Source: DAOUAE01 sp034433795 (GTDB lineage: Bacteria; Chloroflexota; UBA6077; FW602-bin22; DAOUAE01). From it: DNA of 64,000 nucleotides. The notes below the pieces were generated by a model that worked only from the letters and a program-made list of their open reading frames with translations, was not told where the DNA came from and made no database searches. Position 1 is the stretch's first letter. The number at the start of each line of letters is the position of its first letter. Shown here piece by piece: positions 56,359 to 64,000 of this stretch. The stretch spans positions 1 to 64,000 of the forward strand of contig DAOUAE010000065.1 of the NCBI GenBank assembly GCA_034433795.1, read 5' to 3'. Made by a program: the position numbers and the translations under genes.

Positions 56359-56853
56359 ATGGAGCAGGGGACAGCGCCGGCGACGCCGCTGACCGGCCTG
56401 AAGATCGCCTACGACCCGGTGGCCCAGCGCTGGCCAGAGGTCCCGGGACAGGTCTACAAGTTCAGTCTGGGCGATGCCCGGGGCATGGGCTGGCGGGGGG
56501 TGACCCGCTTCACCCTGGCCGGCCCCCCGGCTCTTCCGGCCAGCTTCGAGTTGCGCTACTTCGAACTGGCGCCGGGGGGGTACTCGAGTTTCGAGAAGCA
56601 CGCCCACGTCCACTTCATCGTGGTGCTGCGCGGCCGGGGCCGGGCGGTGGTCGGCCACCAGGTCTTCGACCTGGCCCCCTTCGATCTCCTCTACGTCCCG
56701 CCCCACACGCCGCACCGCTGGCTGAACGAGGGCGAGGAGCCCTTTGGCTTTCTCTGCCCGGTGGACGCCGCGCGGGACCGGCCCCAGCCCTTGAGTGAGG
56801 CCGAGTGGGAGGCGCTGCGGCAGAACCCGGTGACGGCCCCCTATGTCTTCTGA
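56359..56853 (+). CDS. Cupin domain protein
   Basis: Protein of 164 aa with a single cupin fold. Motif 1 is YSSFEKHAHVHFIVVLRGRG (two His, but the usual Glu is not obvious) and motif 2 is LLYVPPHTPHRWLN. The terminal helix LSEAEWEALRQNP is typical of small metal cupins. It is encoded 3 nt after the diiron protein and likely works with it. Its last 13 bases overlap the convergent kinase gene. Confidence 0.85.
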   Translation: MEQGTAPATPLTGLKIAYDPVAQRWPEVPGQVYKFSLGDARGMGWRGVTRFTLAGPPALPASFELRYFELAPGGYSSFEKHAHVHFIVVLRGRGRAVVGHQVFDLAPFDLLYVPPHTPHRWLNEGEEPFGFLCPVDAARDRPQPLSEAEWEALRQNPVTAPYVF

Positions 56854-59024
56854 GGACCCCACCCGGCCAGGGGGAGCGTGAAGAAGATCGTCGTCCCCTG
56901 GCCGGGGCGCGAGTCGGCGCCGATCCGCCCACCCATGGCCTCGACCAACCCACGAGCGATGTAGAGGCCCAGTCCCAGCCCCTCGGCCGGTCGGCGCCGG
57001 CCCCGGACGAAGCGTTCGAAGATGTAGGGGAGTTCCTCGGGCGGGATGCCGGGGCCCCGGTCGGTCACGGCGACGTAGGCCATCATGTCCTCCTGGCGGG
57101 CCTCGACGGTGATCTCGGCGGTCGGTGGGGAGTATTTGGCCGCGTTGCTCAAAAGGTTGGTCAGGACCTGTTCCACCCGCAGCGGGTCGGCGAGGACCGG
57201 CAGGCTGGGCGCCCGGATCTCCAGCCGGACCGGATGGGGCTCGAGCGCCGGCCGGAGACGGGCCAGCAGCTCCCGGAGATAGGGCACCAGGTCGAAGCGT
57301 TGCAGCTCCAGCCGCAGCCGCCGGGCCTCGATCCGCGAGGCGTCCAGCAGATCGCTGATCATCCGCCCGAGCCGCTGGGCGCTGGTATGGACGTGCTCCA
57401 CCGCCCGGCGGACCGTCTCCGGAGCCTGCAGGCGTTCGACCCAGGTGCGCAGCAGGCTGGCGTACCCCTGGATGACCGTGACCGGGGCCCGCAGGTCGTG
57501 GGCGATGATCGAGATGAACTCCTCCCGCAGACGTTCGGCCCGTCGGACTGCGGTGATATCGGTGAGGAAGGTGACGGCCAGCCGCTCGCTCTCCGCCGAG
57601 CCCGGCAGGGCGATCGTCTGGTCGAGCAGGACGCGCTCCTCGCCGTCGGGGCAGCGGACCACCAGTTCGGCCCGGGCCTCGGGTCGGCCCGCCAGCACCC
57701 GGTAGAGAGGCCACTCGGCGGGCGGGAGAGGCCGGTAGTGAGGGGTGAAGATCGCACAGGCGGAAAGGTAGTCTGTGACTCGCTCGCCGGGTTGTGGGGG
57801 GCGACCGACGATGGCGACAACCGGGCGGTTGACCAGGACGATCCGTCCGTCGGGGGCGGCGGCGATCACCACGCCGAAGGGCGCCCGGTCCAGGACCACC
57901 GTGAGGCGCTGACGCTCGCGGGTCACGGCCGCGTAAAGACGGGCGCTCTCCAGCGCCTGGGCGCTCAGGACGGCCAGGGTCTGGGCGGTGGCCAGGTCGG
58001 CGGGGGTCAGCCGGCGGTCCGGGCTGACAGTGCCGATGCTCAGGACGCCGATGACCTTTCCCTGAACGCGCAGGGGGACAGCCAGGGTGGAGGTGAGGCC
58101 CAGGCTCTCGAGAGAGGAACGCAGCGCCAGCGGCAGGGGCTCCCGCCGGATGTCGGCGATGAGCAGGGGGTGGCCGGTCGCGGCCACCTGCCCGAGGAGG
58201 CCAGCACCCAGGCGAGGTGGTTGGGCGGCCAGGGCCGCCCGCGCCCGGGCGGCCAGATCCGGCGAGCGGGCGCTGAGGCCCAGCAGCTGGAGCCGGTCGG
58301 TGCCCGGCTCGCACAGTCCGAGACCGCAGAGCTCGCCCAGGACGGCGGCGACCCGATCGCAGACCCGGGCCACCAGTTGTTCGCTATCGGCGGTGGCGGT
58401 CAGCAGTTCGGCCACCTCGCGCAACAGGCGCAGGTGGCGGGCCTGTTGCTGCCCCTGACGCAGCAGCACCTCCCGCGCCAGCGCGCCCGCCCAGAGGGCC
58501 GCCACCGCCTGGGCGCGACGGAAGACCGCCGGGCCGAAGTGCCAGGGGCGGCGGGCGCCCCACAGGAGAACCCCCACGACCTCGCCGGGCGTCAGAAGCG
58601 GAACGGCCAGAAGACTGGACAGACCATGGGACCGGGCCACGGCCCGGTCCGGATCAGCCAGATCGGCCGCCTGGTCCAGGTCGGGCACCTGGTGGGGGGT
58701 GGCCCGGTGGGCGGTGCGGCTGACCAGGACCGGGTCCTCGTAGGCGAGGCGCTGAAGCGCGGTGAGGGGCTGGCTGGCCAGGCCGAGGCTGCCCAGAAGG
58801 TCGAGGCAGCGTTGCTCGGTCTGGGCCAGCCAGAGGGCGACAGCCTCGGCCTGGACCAGGCGGGCGGTGAGGGTCAGCAGGTGCGGGGGGAGAGGGGTGA
58901 GCGGCAGGCGATGACTGAGGGCGATGGCCAGGGCCAGGAGGTCAGCCTCCGGGGCTGCCGGGCCGGGAGAGCCCGCGGCTGGCGCAGACCCGGTGGACGC
59001 CGGCGGGTTCGGAGGATAGTTCAT
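56841..59024 (-). CDS. Cytoplasmic histidine kinase with GAF and PAS domains
   Basis: Soluble sensor kinase, 727 aa from ATG 59024 (GGGGAAT upstream; 59057 is an alternative). An N-terminal GAF domain (about 20-160) and a second GAF (about 175-330) precede a PAS domain (about 335-460), then HisKA (EEFISIIAHDLRAPVTVIQGY) and HATPase (LTNLLSNAAKYSP, DRGPGIPPEELP, GLGLGLYIARGLVEAMGG). No membrane helix is seen, so it senses an internal signal such as redox, gas or small molecules. No response regulator is adjacent. Confidence 0.9.
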   Translation of the reverse strand: MNYPPNPPASTGSAPAAGSPGPAAPEADLLALAIALSHRLPLTPLPPHLLTLTARLVQAEAVALWLAQTEQRCLDLLGSLGLASQPLTALQRLAYEDPVLVSRTAHRATPHQVPDLDQAADLADPDRAVARSHGLSSLLAVPLLTPGEVVGVLLWGARRPWHFGPAVFRRAQAVAALWAGALAREVLLRQGQQQARHLRLLREVAELLTATADSEQLVARVCDRVAAVLGELCGLGLCEPGTDRLQLLGLSARSPDLAARARAALAAQPPRLGAGLLGQVAATGHPLLIADIRREPLPLALRSSLESLGLTSTLAVPLRVQGKVIGVLSIGTVSPDRRLTPADLATAQTLAVLSAQALESARLYAAVTRERQRLTVVLDRAPFGVVIAAAPDGRIVLVNRPVVAIVGRPPQPGERVTDYLSACAIFTPHYRPLPPAEWPLYRVLAGRPEARAELVVRCPDGEERVLLDQTIALPGSAESERLAVTFLTDITAVRRAERLREEFISIIAHDLRAPVTVIQGYASLLRTWVERLQAPETVRRAVEHVHTSAQRLGRMISDLLDASRIEARRLRLELQRFDLVPYLRELLARLRPALEPHPVRLEIRAPSLPVLADPLRVEQVLTNLLSNAAKYSPPTAEITVEARQEDMMAYVAVTDRGPGIPPEELPYIFERFVRGRRRPAEGLGLGLYIARGLVEAMGGRIGADSRPGQGTTIFFTLPLAGWGPQKT

Positions 59025-59163
59025 GGGCAATTCCCCAACCTGAGGGTCGGGCGACACGGCCCGCTGATGGTGCTTGTTCCACTATACCGTGGCCGGCGGT
59101 GGGAAGCATACCCGGTGCCCTAGGCGAGAGCCCTTATTCTGCCGGTGGCGACCCCTAGAGAGG

Positions 59164-59198
59164 AAAAATCCCCTCGCCGTTGGGCTCCCGGCGAGGGG
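59164..59198 (-). terminator. Intrinsic terminator of tRNA-Ala(CGC)
   Basis: Perfect 10-bp stem CCCCTCGCCG (59170-59179 on the plus strand) with CGGCGAGGGG (59189-59198). On the minus strand the T-run (plus AAAAA 59164-59168) follows the stem. Confidence 0.85.
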
Positions 59199-59206
59199 GC
59201 AGGTGG

Positions 59207-59278
59207 TGGAGGCGAGGGGATTCGAACCCCTGGCCCCTGCGATGCGAACGCAGTGCTCTCCCACTGAGCTACGCCCCC
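59207..59278 (-). tRNA. tRNA-Ala (anticodon CGC)
   Basis: On the minus strand: acceptor GGGGGCG/CGCCTCC, D arm GCTC/GAGC, anticodon arm CTGCG-TTCGCAT-CGCAG with anticodon CGC (reads GCG), T arm AGGGG-TTCGAAT-CCCCT, discriminator A. 72 nt. No encoded CCA. Confidence 0.92.
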
Positions 59279-59288
59279 GCTGGAGAGT

Positions 59289-59318
59289 ATTATACCCCGT
59301 CCGGGGAGCCGGAGGCAA
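59289..59318 (-). promoter_or_regulatory. Promoter of tRNA-Ala(CGC)
   Basis: Minus-strand TTGCCT (59313-59318) and perfect TATAAT (59289-59294), 18 bp apart, 11 nt before the tRNA. Confidence 0.75.
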
Positions 59319-59320
59319 TG

Positions 59321-59350
59321 TTGACGGCCGGAGGACCGGCCGGGTATGAT
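59321..59350 (+). promoter_or_regulatory. Promoter of the S41 peptidase gene
   Basis: TTGACG (59321-59326) and TATGAT (59345-59350) are 18 bp apart; the start near 59357 makes ATG 59370 the first usable start codon. It is divergent from the tRNA-Ala promoter. Confidence 0.7.
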
Positions 59351-59369
59351 GCAGCCGACGGGGGCAGCG

Positions 59370-60606
59370 ATGCGCAGAGGCTGGCGGATCGGCGCGCTCG
59401 GCGTGCTGGTCCTGGGACTGATGGTGGGCTCGTTCCTGGCCGGGTACCTGCTGGCCCGCCAGGAGCGGCTGGACCTATGGCCGGTAGCCAGTGTGCTGGC
59501 GGTCGAGCCCTCGCCGGCTGGTTCACCGAGCCCGGCGGGGCGGGCTCATTTCCAGATCGTCTGGGAGGTGCTCGACCTTCTGGAGCGGGAGTTCTACGAT
59601 CCGACGGCCCTCGACTACCAGCAGATGGCCTACGGCGCGGTCCGGGGCATGCTTGAGACCCTGCAAGACCCCTACACCATCTTCGCCCCGCCACGTCAGG
59701 CCCGTCTGCTGGAGGAGGACATCCGTGGGGTCTTCGAGGGGATCGGGGTGAGCGTCGAGAAGCGGGGGGGCGCAACTGGTGGTGGTGGCCCCTCTGGAGG
59801 GATCGCCCGCGCAGCGGGCCGGCCTGCGGCCGGGTGATGTGATCCTGCGGGTGGATGGCGAGGAGACGGCCACCTGGAGCCTGACCGACGCGGTGACCCG
59901 GCTGCGGGGCCCGGCCGGGACGACGGTCCAGCTGACGATCCAGCGCGGGGACCAGCCGCCGTTCGCGGTGACCCTGGTCCGGGCCCGGCTCCGGATCGCG
60001 GCGGTGCGGACCCAGCTGCTGCCCGGCCGGGTCGCCTATGTGCGTCTCAGCAGCTTCCACCGCCAGGTTCCGAACGACCTGCGGGCGGCGCTGCGGACCC
60101 TGCTGGCCCAGCGCCCTCGGGGCCTGGTGCTGGACCTGCGGGACAATCCGGGCGGATTGCTCACAAGCGCGATGGAGGTGACCGGGTTCTTTCTGCGCGA
60201 TGGGGTGGTGCTCTACGAGCAGCGCCGCCAGGGGGAGCCGCTGCCGCTCACGGTCCGTCGCGCCGTGGTCCCGGTGGACCTGCCGATGGTCGTGCTGGTC
60301 AACCGGGGGACGGCCTCGGCGGCTGAGATCGTCGCCAGGGCGCTGCAGGACCATCGACGGGCGTTGCTGGTGGGCGAGCGCACGTTCGGCAAGGGCTCGG
60401 TCCAGAGCGTGCACCGGCTGAGTGACCAGTCCAGCCTGCGGGTGACGTTCGCCCGCTGGTTGACGCCGGGTCGTCGGGACATCGGCCGGAGCGGGCTGCT
60501 CCCGGACGTGGTGGTGCCGCTGACGGCGAGCGACCTGGCCGGGGGCCGTGATCCCCAGCTGGAGTGGGCTCTCACCTATCTGCGCGGAGAAGGACAGGCC
60601 GAATGA
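59370..60606 (+). pseudogene. S41 C-terminal processing peptidase, frameshifted at a G7 tract
   Basis: A membrane-anchored carboxy-terminal processing protease split into two frames. Frame 1 (59370-59837) holds an N-terminal membrane helix (about residues 7-27), the Tsp-type start WEVLDLLEREFYDP, and GIGVSVEKR. Frame 2, open from 59779 and homologous from about 59772, holds the rest of the PDZ domain (VVAPLEGSPAQRAGLRPGD), the catalytic Ser (NRGTASAAEIVARAL) and Lys (GERTFGKGSV). The frames meet at seven G residues (59764-59770). Removing one G restores SVEKRGAQLVVVAPLEGSPA. A sequencing error, a true mutation, slippage or phase variation could explain it; everything else is intact. Confidence 0.85.
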
Positions 60607-61079
60607 CGACGCCCTCGCTGCGCCGACCGGTCAACGATGGCTACTGCTTCGTCTGCGGCCCGGCGAACCCGGTGGGGCTGCGGCTGCGCTTTGAGCCAAC
60701 CCCCGACGGGGTGCGGGCGGTGGTGAGCGTCCCGCGCGAGCTGCAAGGCTGGCAGGGGATCGTCCACGGAGGGATTGTGGCGACGCTTCTGGACGAGGCC
60801 CTGGCTTACGCGGCGGTCTACGCGGTCGGGCCGGCGGTGACGGCCGAGTTGACGGTGCGGCTGCGGGCGCCCTGTCCGGTCGAGACGCCGCTCGTGGTGA
60901 CCGGGCGCATTCACGCCCGCCGGCGGCGACTGCTGGAGGGGACGGCGGAGGTGCGGACGCTGGCCGGCGACCGCCTGGCCGTGGCCACCGGCCGGCTCTT
61001 CCTGACCCCGGAGGCGGTGCTCGGACCGGAGACCGGGGCGGGCGAGACGACGGAGACCACGGACGGGGCCCAGGGGTAG
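60603..61079 (+). CDS. PaaI-like thioesterase (hotdog fold)
   Basis: Predicted acyl-CoA thioesterase, 158 aa. NDGYCFVCGPANPVGLRLRF opens it and the hotdog signature LQGWQGIVHGGIVATLLDEAL (about 55-75) follows, then AELTVRLRAPCPVETPLVVTG. ATG 60603 overlaps the peptidase stop (ATGA), so it is cotranscribed with it. An acidic Thr/Glu-rich tail follows the fold. The two Cys near the N-terminus (CFVCG) are common in this subgroup. Confidence 0.85.
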   Translation: MTTPSLRRPVNDGYCFVCGPANPVGLRLRFEPTPDGVRAVVSVPRELQGWQGIVHGGIVATLLDEALAYAAVYAVGPAVTAELTVRLRAPCPVETPLVVTGRIHARRRRLLEGTAEVRTLAGDRLAVATGRLFLTPEAVLGPETGAGETTETTDGAQG

Positions 61080-61132
61080 GGCCAGCCCGGGCCGCCGCCC
61101 CGGCCTGCCCGGCGGGACGTGGTCGGAGTCGC

Positions 61133-61162
61133 TTGCGGGGGAGAGCGATCCGGGCGTATAAT
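61133..61162 (+). promoter_or_regulatory. Promoter of smpB, close to the ATG
   Basis: TTGCGG (61133-61138) and perfect TATAAT (61157-61162), 18 bp apart. The expected start (about 61168) coincides with ATG 61168, implying a leaderless transcript unless a later start is used. Confidence 0.7.
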
Positions 61163-61167
61163 TAAGT

Positions 61168-61632
61168 ATGCCAGGCGAGAAGGAGCCGATTAAGGTCGTC
61201 GCCACCAACCGGCGGGCCTATCACGACTACCATATCCTGGAGACGCTGGAAGCGGGCATCGCCCTGCGCGGACCGGAGATCAAATCGGTGCGGCAGGGCA
61301 AGATCAGTCTCCAGGAGGGCTTCGCCCGCGTCCAGGGTGGCGAGGTCTGGTTGGAGAACGTTTACATCGCCCCGTACGAACGTGGGGGGCATTATAATGT
61401 TGACCCGCGCCGGCCGCGGAAGCTGCTGCTGCACCGCGACGAGATCCGGCGGCTGATCGGCAAGACCCAGGAGCGGGGGCTGACGCTGATCCCGCTGCGG
61501 GTCTACCTGAAGAACGGCCGGGCCAAGGTCGAACTGGCCCTGGCCCGGGGCAAGAAACTCTACGACAAAAGGGCCGCCATCGCCGAGCGCGAGGCCCAGC
61601 GTGAAATCGAGCGCGCCGCCAAGTGGCGCTGA
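61168..61632 (+). CDS. smpB: SsrA-binding protein SmpB
   Basis: Partner of tmRNA in rescuing stalled ribosomes, 154 aa. IKVVATNRRAYHDYHILETLEAGIALRGPEIKSVR and GGHYNVDPRRPRKLLLH are conserved, and the C-terminal basic tail KKLYDKRAAIAEREAQREIERAAKWR inserts into the A site. ATG 61168 has no ribosome site and matches the transcription start. An alternative is ATT 61189, with AAGGAG just upstream, at the point where homology begins. It is followed directly by ssrA. Confidence 0.93.
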   Translation: MPGEKEPIKVVATNRRAYHDYHILETLEAGIALRGPEIKSVRQGKISLQEGFARVQGGEVWLENVYIAPYERGGHYNVDPRRPRKLLLHRDEIRRLIGKTQERGLTLIPLRVYLKNGRAKVELALARGKKLYDKRAAIAEREAQREIERAAKWR

Positions 61633-61638
61633 CCCTCT

Positions 61639-61988
61639 GGGGGTGCGTGGTTTCGACAGCGGAGGCAGACCAGAGAGAGCAGGCCGAGGTGCCGTCAGCC
61701 TCGTTAAACAGGCGGCAAAAAAGTAACTGGCGAGCGCGAACTCGCTCTCGCTGCCTAAGTAAAGGCAGCGCGTCTGCCCTGGTCCTTCCCCGGCGGACCA
61801 GGAGCGGGCGTGATGATGACCGGGGTGCAGCGCTCCTGACGCCGATAGGGGGCGCCTAAGCCAAGTCGGCTGGCGCGCGAGGCCTGTGTCGGTGCGGGCG
61901 TAGCGGGCAAGACATCACTCACCGACTAAGCCTGTAGCCGCTCGCTGGTCCAATCCGTTGGACGAGGGTTCGACTCCCTCCACCTCCA
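61639..61988 (+). ncRNA. ssrA: Transfer-messenger RNA
   Basis: About 350 nt, one-piece. The tRNA-like part pairs GGGGGTG (61639-61645) with CACCTCC (61981-61987), has GGTTTCGAC near the 5' end and a T arm GAGGGTTCGACTCCCTC. The tag frame runs from GGC 61729 to TAA 61756-61758 and encodes GERELALAA, ending in the protease-recognised LALAA. AAAAGTAACT precedes the resume codon, as expected. CCA is not encoded. An intrinsic terminator follows. Confidence 0.94.
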
Positions 61989-61995
61989 CCCAGTC

Positions 61996-62034
61996 CGAGG
62001 CCCCTGGTCATGAGTGACCAGGGGCCTCGATTTT
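61996..62034 (+). terminator. Intrinsic terminator of ssrA
   Basis: A 15-bp perfect stem (61996-62010 with 62015-62029, core GGCCCCTGGTCA) with loop TGAG, then ATTTT. Confidence 0.9.
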
Positions 62035-62064
62035 CCCCTCGCGCTGCGACCGGGTCGCAGCCGA

Positions 62065-63255
62065 TCAGGCCGACTGGACGACCTCGATCACCGGGCAGAG
62101 CCCGACGGCCTCGTCGGCCCGCGAGCCGGGAAAGAGGGTGATGGCGTAGCTATCGGGGGCGACCAGACCGAAGCGGGTGGCCAGACCGTCGAAGCGGTTG
62201 CTGGTCCGGGTCCAGCGGCCCACCAGGAAGTCGCGCTGGCCGGTGCGGACGACGAACTCCAGGAAGAGTTCGACCGAGCCCAGGCCCAGGCGCAGGCCGG
62301 TCTCAGCCGGGTCGCCGGCCAGGATCTTCTGGAGCGGCGCCAGCCGTTCCTCCTGGGCCCAGAGAGGCAGGCCGGTCGAATCCGGCAGCAGCGCCGGCCG
62401 GATGAAATAGCGGCCGCCCCGGGTGGGCTGGCTGGCGCCGTGGGTCTCCCACTCGGCGCTCAGGGCGAAGCCGGTGAAGGCCCGCAGCCCCACCGCCGCC
62501 GCCTCGGCGGCGATCTCCCGGAGGGTCCGCCCCTGGCTGGCGGTGAACTCCTGCCAGCCGAACTCTCGCAGACGGGCGATGCGAGCGGCCTGCTTGGCAG
62601 GGTCGAACGAACGCGGCCCCTCGTCGGTGGTGGCCAGAGCCTCATTCAGCAGGTCCCGCACCCGCGCCGCCCAGGCCAGGCGCTGGGTGGCCTGAGCCAC
62701 GTCGCCGCTGGCGCGGAACTGCTCGGCGCAGACCTGGGCCAGAACGGTGTAGAAGGCGCTGGCCTCAGCGTAGACCACCGCCCGAACCCAGCGTGGGTCG
62801 CGGTCCGGGCGAGCGCTGGCCCGGGCGATCAGGGCCTCCAGCACCTGGACCAGCTCTGGATCGGGGATGAGAGTGGCGGCCACCTCGTCGGCCTGTAGAG
62901 GCGGAGCGGCGCCGAACTCCGCCAGCCGCCGCTGGGCCAACTGGCGGGCAGCCTGAACGTCACGGGCCGAGAGAAGCGGCAGGAGTTTCCCCTGAGCAGG
63001 GGCCGCCATCGCCAGAGCCAGGTAGACCAGCGCGGCGGCGAAGGCTCCCAGCCCGGGTCGCTGGCCCGGGCGCCCGGGCGGGAAGAGAAGGTCGTGCAGG
63101 TCGCCCTGATGCGTCCGGAGGATGGCGCTGGCGGTGGCCAGCGCGGTCTCCGGTGTCAGGAGGACCAGCCGCTCCAGCACCGCGCGGTCGCGGGCCGTCA
63201 GTGTCGGCAGCGTCTGGAGAGATTCCAGGTCGGGAACGCGGTACAGGTCCGTCAT
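62065..63255 (-). CDS. Protein of unknown function (396 aa)
   Basis: I do not recognise a family. The protein is Ala/Leu-rich and mainly helical from about residue 20 to 260 (LLPLLSARDVQAARQLAQRRLAEFG, VRAVVYAEASAFYTVLAQVCAEQF), followed by a beta-rich C-terminal part (WETHGASQPTRGGRYFIRP, LFLEFVVRTGQRDFLVGRWTR). One weak hydrophobic stretch (about 65-85) might be a helix in a soluble fold. ATG 63255 fits a promoter only a few bases upstream. No signal peptide. Confidence 0.7.
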   Translation of the reverse strand: MTDLYRVPDLESLQTLPTLTARDRAVLERLVLLTPETALATASAILRTHQGDLHDLLFPPGRPGQRPGLGAFAAALVYLALAMAAPAQGKLLPLLSARDVQAARQLAQRRLAEFGAAPPLQADEVAATLIPDPELVQVLEALIARASARPDRDPRWVRAVVYAEASAFYTVLAQVCAEQFRASGDVAQATQRLAWAARVRDLLNEALATTDEGPRSFDPAKQAARIARLREFGWQEFTASQGRTLREIAAEAAAVGLRAFTGFALSAEWETHGASQPTRGGRYFIRPALLPDSTGLPLWAQEERLAPLQKILAGDPAETGLRLGLGSVELFLEFVVRTGQRDFLVGRWTRTSNRFDGLATRFGLVAPDSYAITLFPGSRADEAVGLCPVIEVVQSA

Positions 63256-63265
63256 CGCCACTTTT

Positions 63266-63295
63266 ATGATAGCTCGTGCGGTCGGCCACGGGCAA
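63266..63295 (-). promoter_or_regulatory. Promoter of the unknown 396-aa gene
   Basis: Minus-strand TTGCCC (63290-63295) and TATCAT (63266-63271), 18 bp apart. The start would be about 4 nt before ATG 63255, so the transcript is nearly leaderless. Confidence 0.6.
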
Positions 63296-63298
63296 ACC

Positions 63299-64000
63299 TC
63301 AGCGCCCGGCCGGTGGTCCGCCGGCCGCTCCACGGCCGATTCCCTCGCCGGTGGCGGGCAGCGGTCGGAACTTCAGACAGACCGGCGTTGGGATGGGGGT
63401 CACCTGGCCGGTGGGCTGGAGCTGGCCGGTCTCGGCCTCAATGCGAAAGGTGACCACGGTGCCGCTGTCCTGATTGGCCGCCAGCAGGAAGGTGCCGGTC
63501 GGGTCGATGCCGAAGTTGCGCGGCGTGCGGCCCTGGGTGGCGGTGTGGCCCAGCGGGCTCACCTGACCGGTCGCCGGGTCGATCCGGAAAGCGGCGAGGC
63601 TGTCGTGGCCACGGTTGGAGCCGTAGACGAAGCGTCCGTCGGGAGTGACGTGGACGTCGGCGCAGGAGTTGCGGCCGCTCCAGTCGGCCGGCAGGGTCGA
63701 GACGGTCTGGAAGAGGTGCAGCCGGCCGCGCTCGGGATCGTAGTGGCAGACACTCAGGGTGGAGTTGAGTTCGTTGATGACGTAGAGATACCGGCCGGTG
63801 GGGTGGAACTCCAGGTGGCGCGGGCCCGAGCCGGGGGGAAAGGCCAGGCCGGGTGGGTCGTTGGGCTCCAGGCGTCCGTGGTCGGCGTCGAAACGATAGA
63901 CCAGCACCTGGTCGAGGCCCAGGTCGGCGGCCAGGGCGAAGCGGTTGGCCGGGTCGAGGATGATGGCGTGGGCGTGCGGGCCCTGCTGGCGGACCGGGTG
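63299..64000 (-). CDS. Beta-propeller lactonase (6-phosphogluconolactonase-like), 5' truncated by window
   Basis: Partial protein of 233 residues; the start lies beyond base 64000. The frame is open to the edge, and the visible part reads GPHAHAIILDP near the edge, then GSGPRHLEFHPTGRYLYVINELNSTL, CADVHVTPDGRFVYGSNRGHDSL and PRNFGIDPTGTFLLAANQDS, the repeated blades of the lactonase/Pgl family. It may hydrolyse 6-phosphogluconolactone or another sugar lactone. The tail after VCLKF is Gly/Pro-rich. Confidence 0.85.
   Translation of the reverse strand, partial: HPVRQQGPHAHAIILDPANRFALAADLGLDQVLVYRFDADHGRLEPNDPPGLAFPPGSGPRHLEFHPTGRYLYVINELNSTLSVCHYDPERGRLHLFQTVSTLPADWSGRNSCADVHVTPDGRFVYGSNRGHDSLAAFRIDPATGQVSPLGHTATQGRTPRNFGIDPTGTFLLAANQDSGTVVTFRIEAETGQLQPTGQVTPIPTPVCLKFRPLPATGEGIGRGAAGGPPAGR

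Noticed and set aside
59346..59369. ATG at 59346 as start of the S41 peptidase
   Set aside because: It overlaps the -10 element at 59345-59350, so it would not be in the transcript; ATG 59370 has GGGGGCAGCG.
1..64000. CRISPR arrays, IS elements, prophage or integrase genes
   Set aside because: No regularly spaced repeats, transposase, integrase or phage structural motifs were seen in any frame.

Overview
The window is compact, very GC-rich bacterial chromosome with almost no mobile DNA. Nothing in it looks like an IS element, prophage, CRISPR array or integron. The best guess for the host is a Chloroflexota bacterium, perhaps a Thermomicrobia-like thermophile. The support is a large SRP RNA with an Alu domain, a tmRNA tag GERELALAA, a PrkA-YeaH-SpoVR operon, MacAB-like and HlyD-like exporters without any TolC or outer-membrane gene, and GC-rich tRNA stems without encoded CCA. 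This placement is inference. Many promoters read as clear -35/-10 pairs (TTGACA/TATAAT-like with 16-18 bp spacing), so several transcription units can be drawn from sequence alone.

Layout. 0.1-2.3 kb: ribosomal proteins L21-L27-L31, a DUF1385 membrane protein and tRNA-Ala(GGC). 2.3-6.6 kb: a MarR regulator with a heterodimeric ABC exporter. 6.8-9.6 kb: a metal P1B-ATPase and a MerR regulator behind a MerR-type operator. 9.6-21.2 kb: housekeeping genes: an RNA m5C methyltransferase, SRP RNA, rsmA-ispE, an ArsR regulator, the primary sigma factor, ftsY, recA-recX, RNase Y, a YmdB-like phosphodiesterase and a PHP phosphoesterase. 21.3-28.9 kb (minus): an HtrA protease, an OmpR-type two-component system, and a MacAB-like exporter whose adaptor carries exact 33-residue repeats. 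29-34.1 kb (minus): prkA-yeaH-spoVR and a GNAT-like protein. 34.2-46.3 kb: mixed accessory genes (zinc-ribbon coiled coil, RNase HI, EamA, tRNA-Arg, a TatA-like protein, an orphan receiver, an RmlC-like epimerase, YIP1, GT9, a secreted protein of unknown function, an HD-GYP regulator, a HIBADH/TIM-barrel/DUF429 operon, and two unknown small genes). 46.5-50 kb (minus): secE-nusG-rplK-rplA-[L10 leader]-rplJ-rplL. 50.1-55.1 kb: a MoaD/ThiS-like protein and the pyruvate dehydrogenase-type operon pdhA-pdhB-pdhC-lpdA. 55.3-64 kb: a diiron protein plus cupin, a GAF/PAS histidine kinase, tRNA-Ala(CGC), a frameshifted S41 peptidase, a thioesterase, smpB-ssrA, an unknown protein and a truncated lactonase.

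The most interesting non-textbook signals are these. (1) An unannotated ~93-nt RNA at 37211-37303 has its own promoter, a 5' hairpin flush with the predicted start, a 9-nt anti-Shine-Dalgarno linker and a strong intrinsic terminator. (2) A cobalamin-riboswitch-like leader precedes a secreted protein of unknown function (39.75-41.6 kb). (3) The S41 peptidase is split by a frameshift at a G7 tract. (4) The E2 acyltransferase has its catalytic Asp replaced by Tyr. (5) A diiron protein and a cupin of unknown chemistry form an operon.
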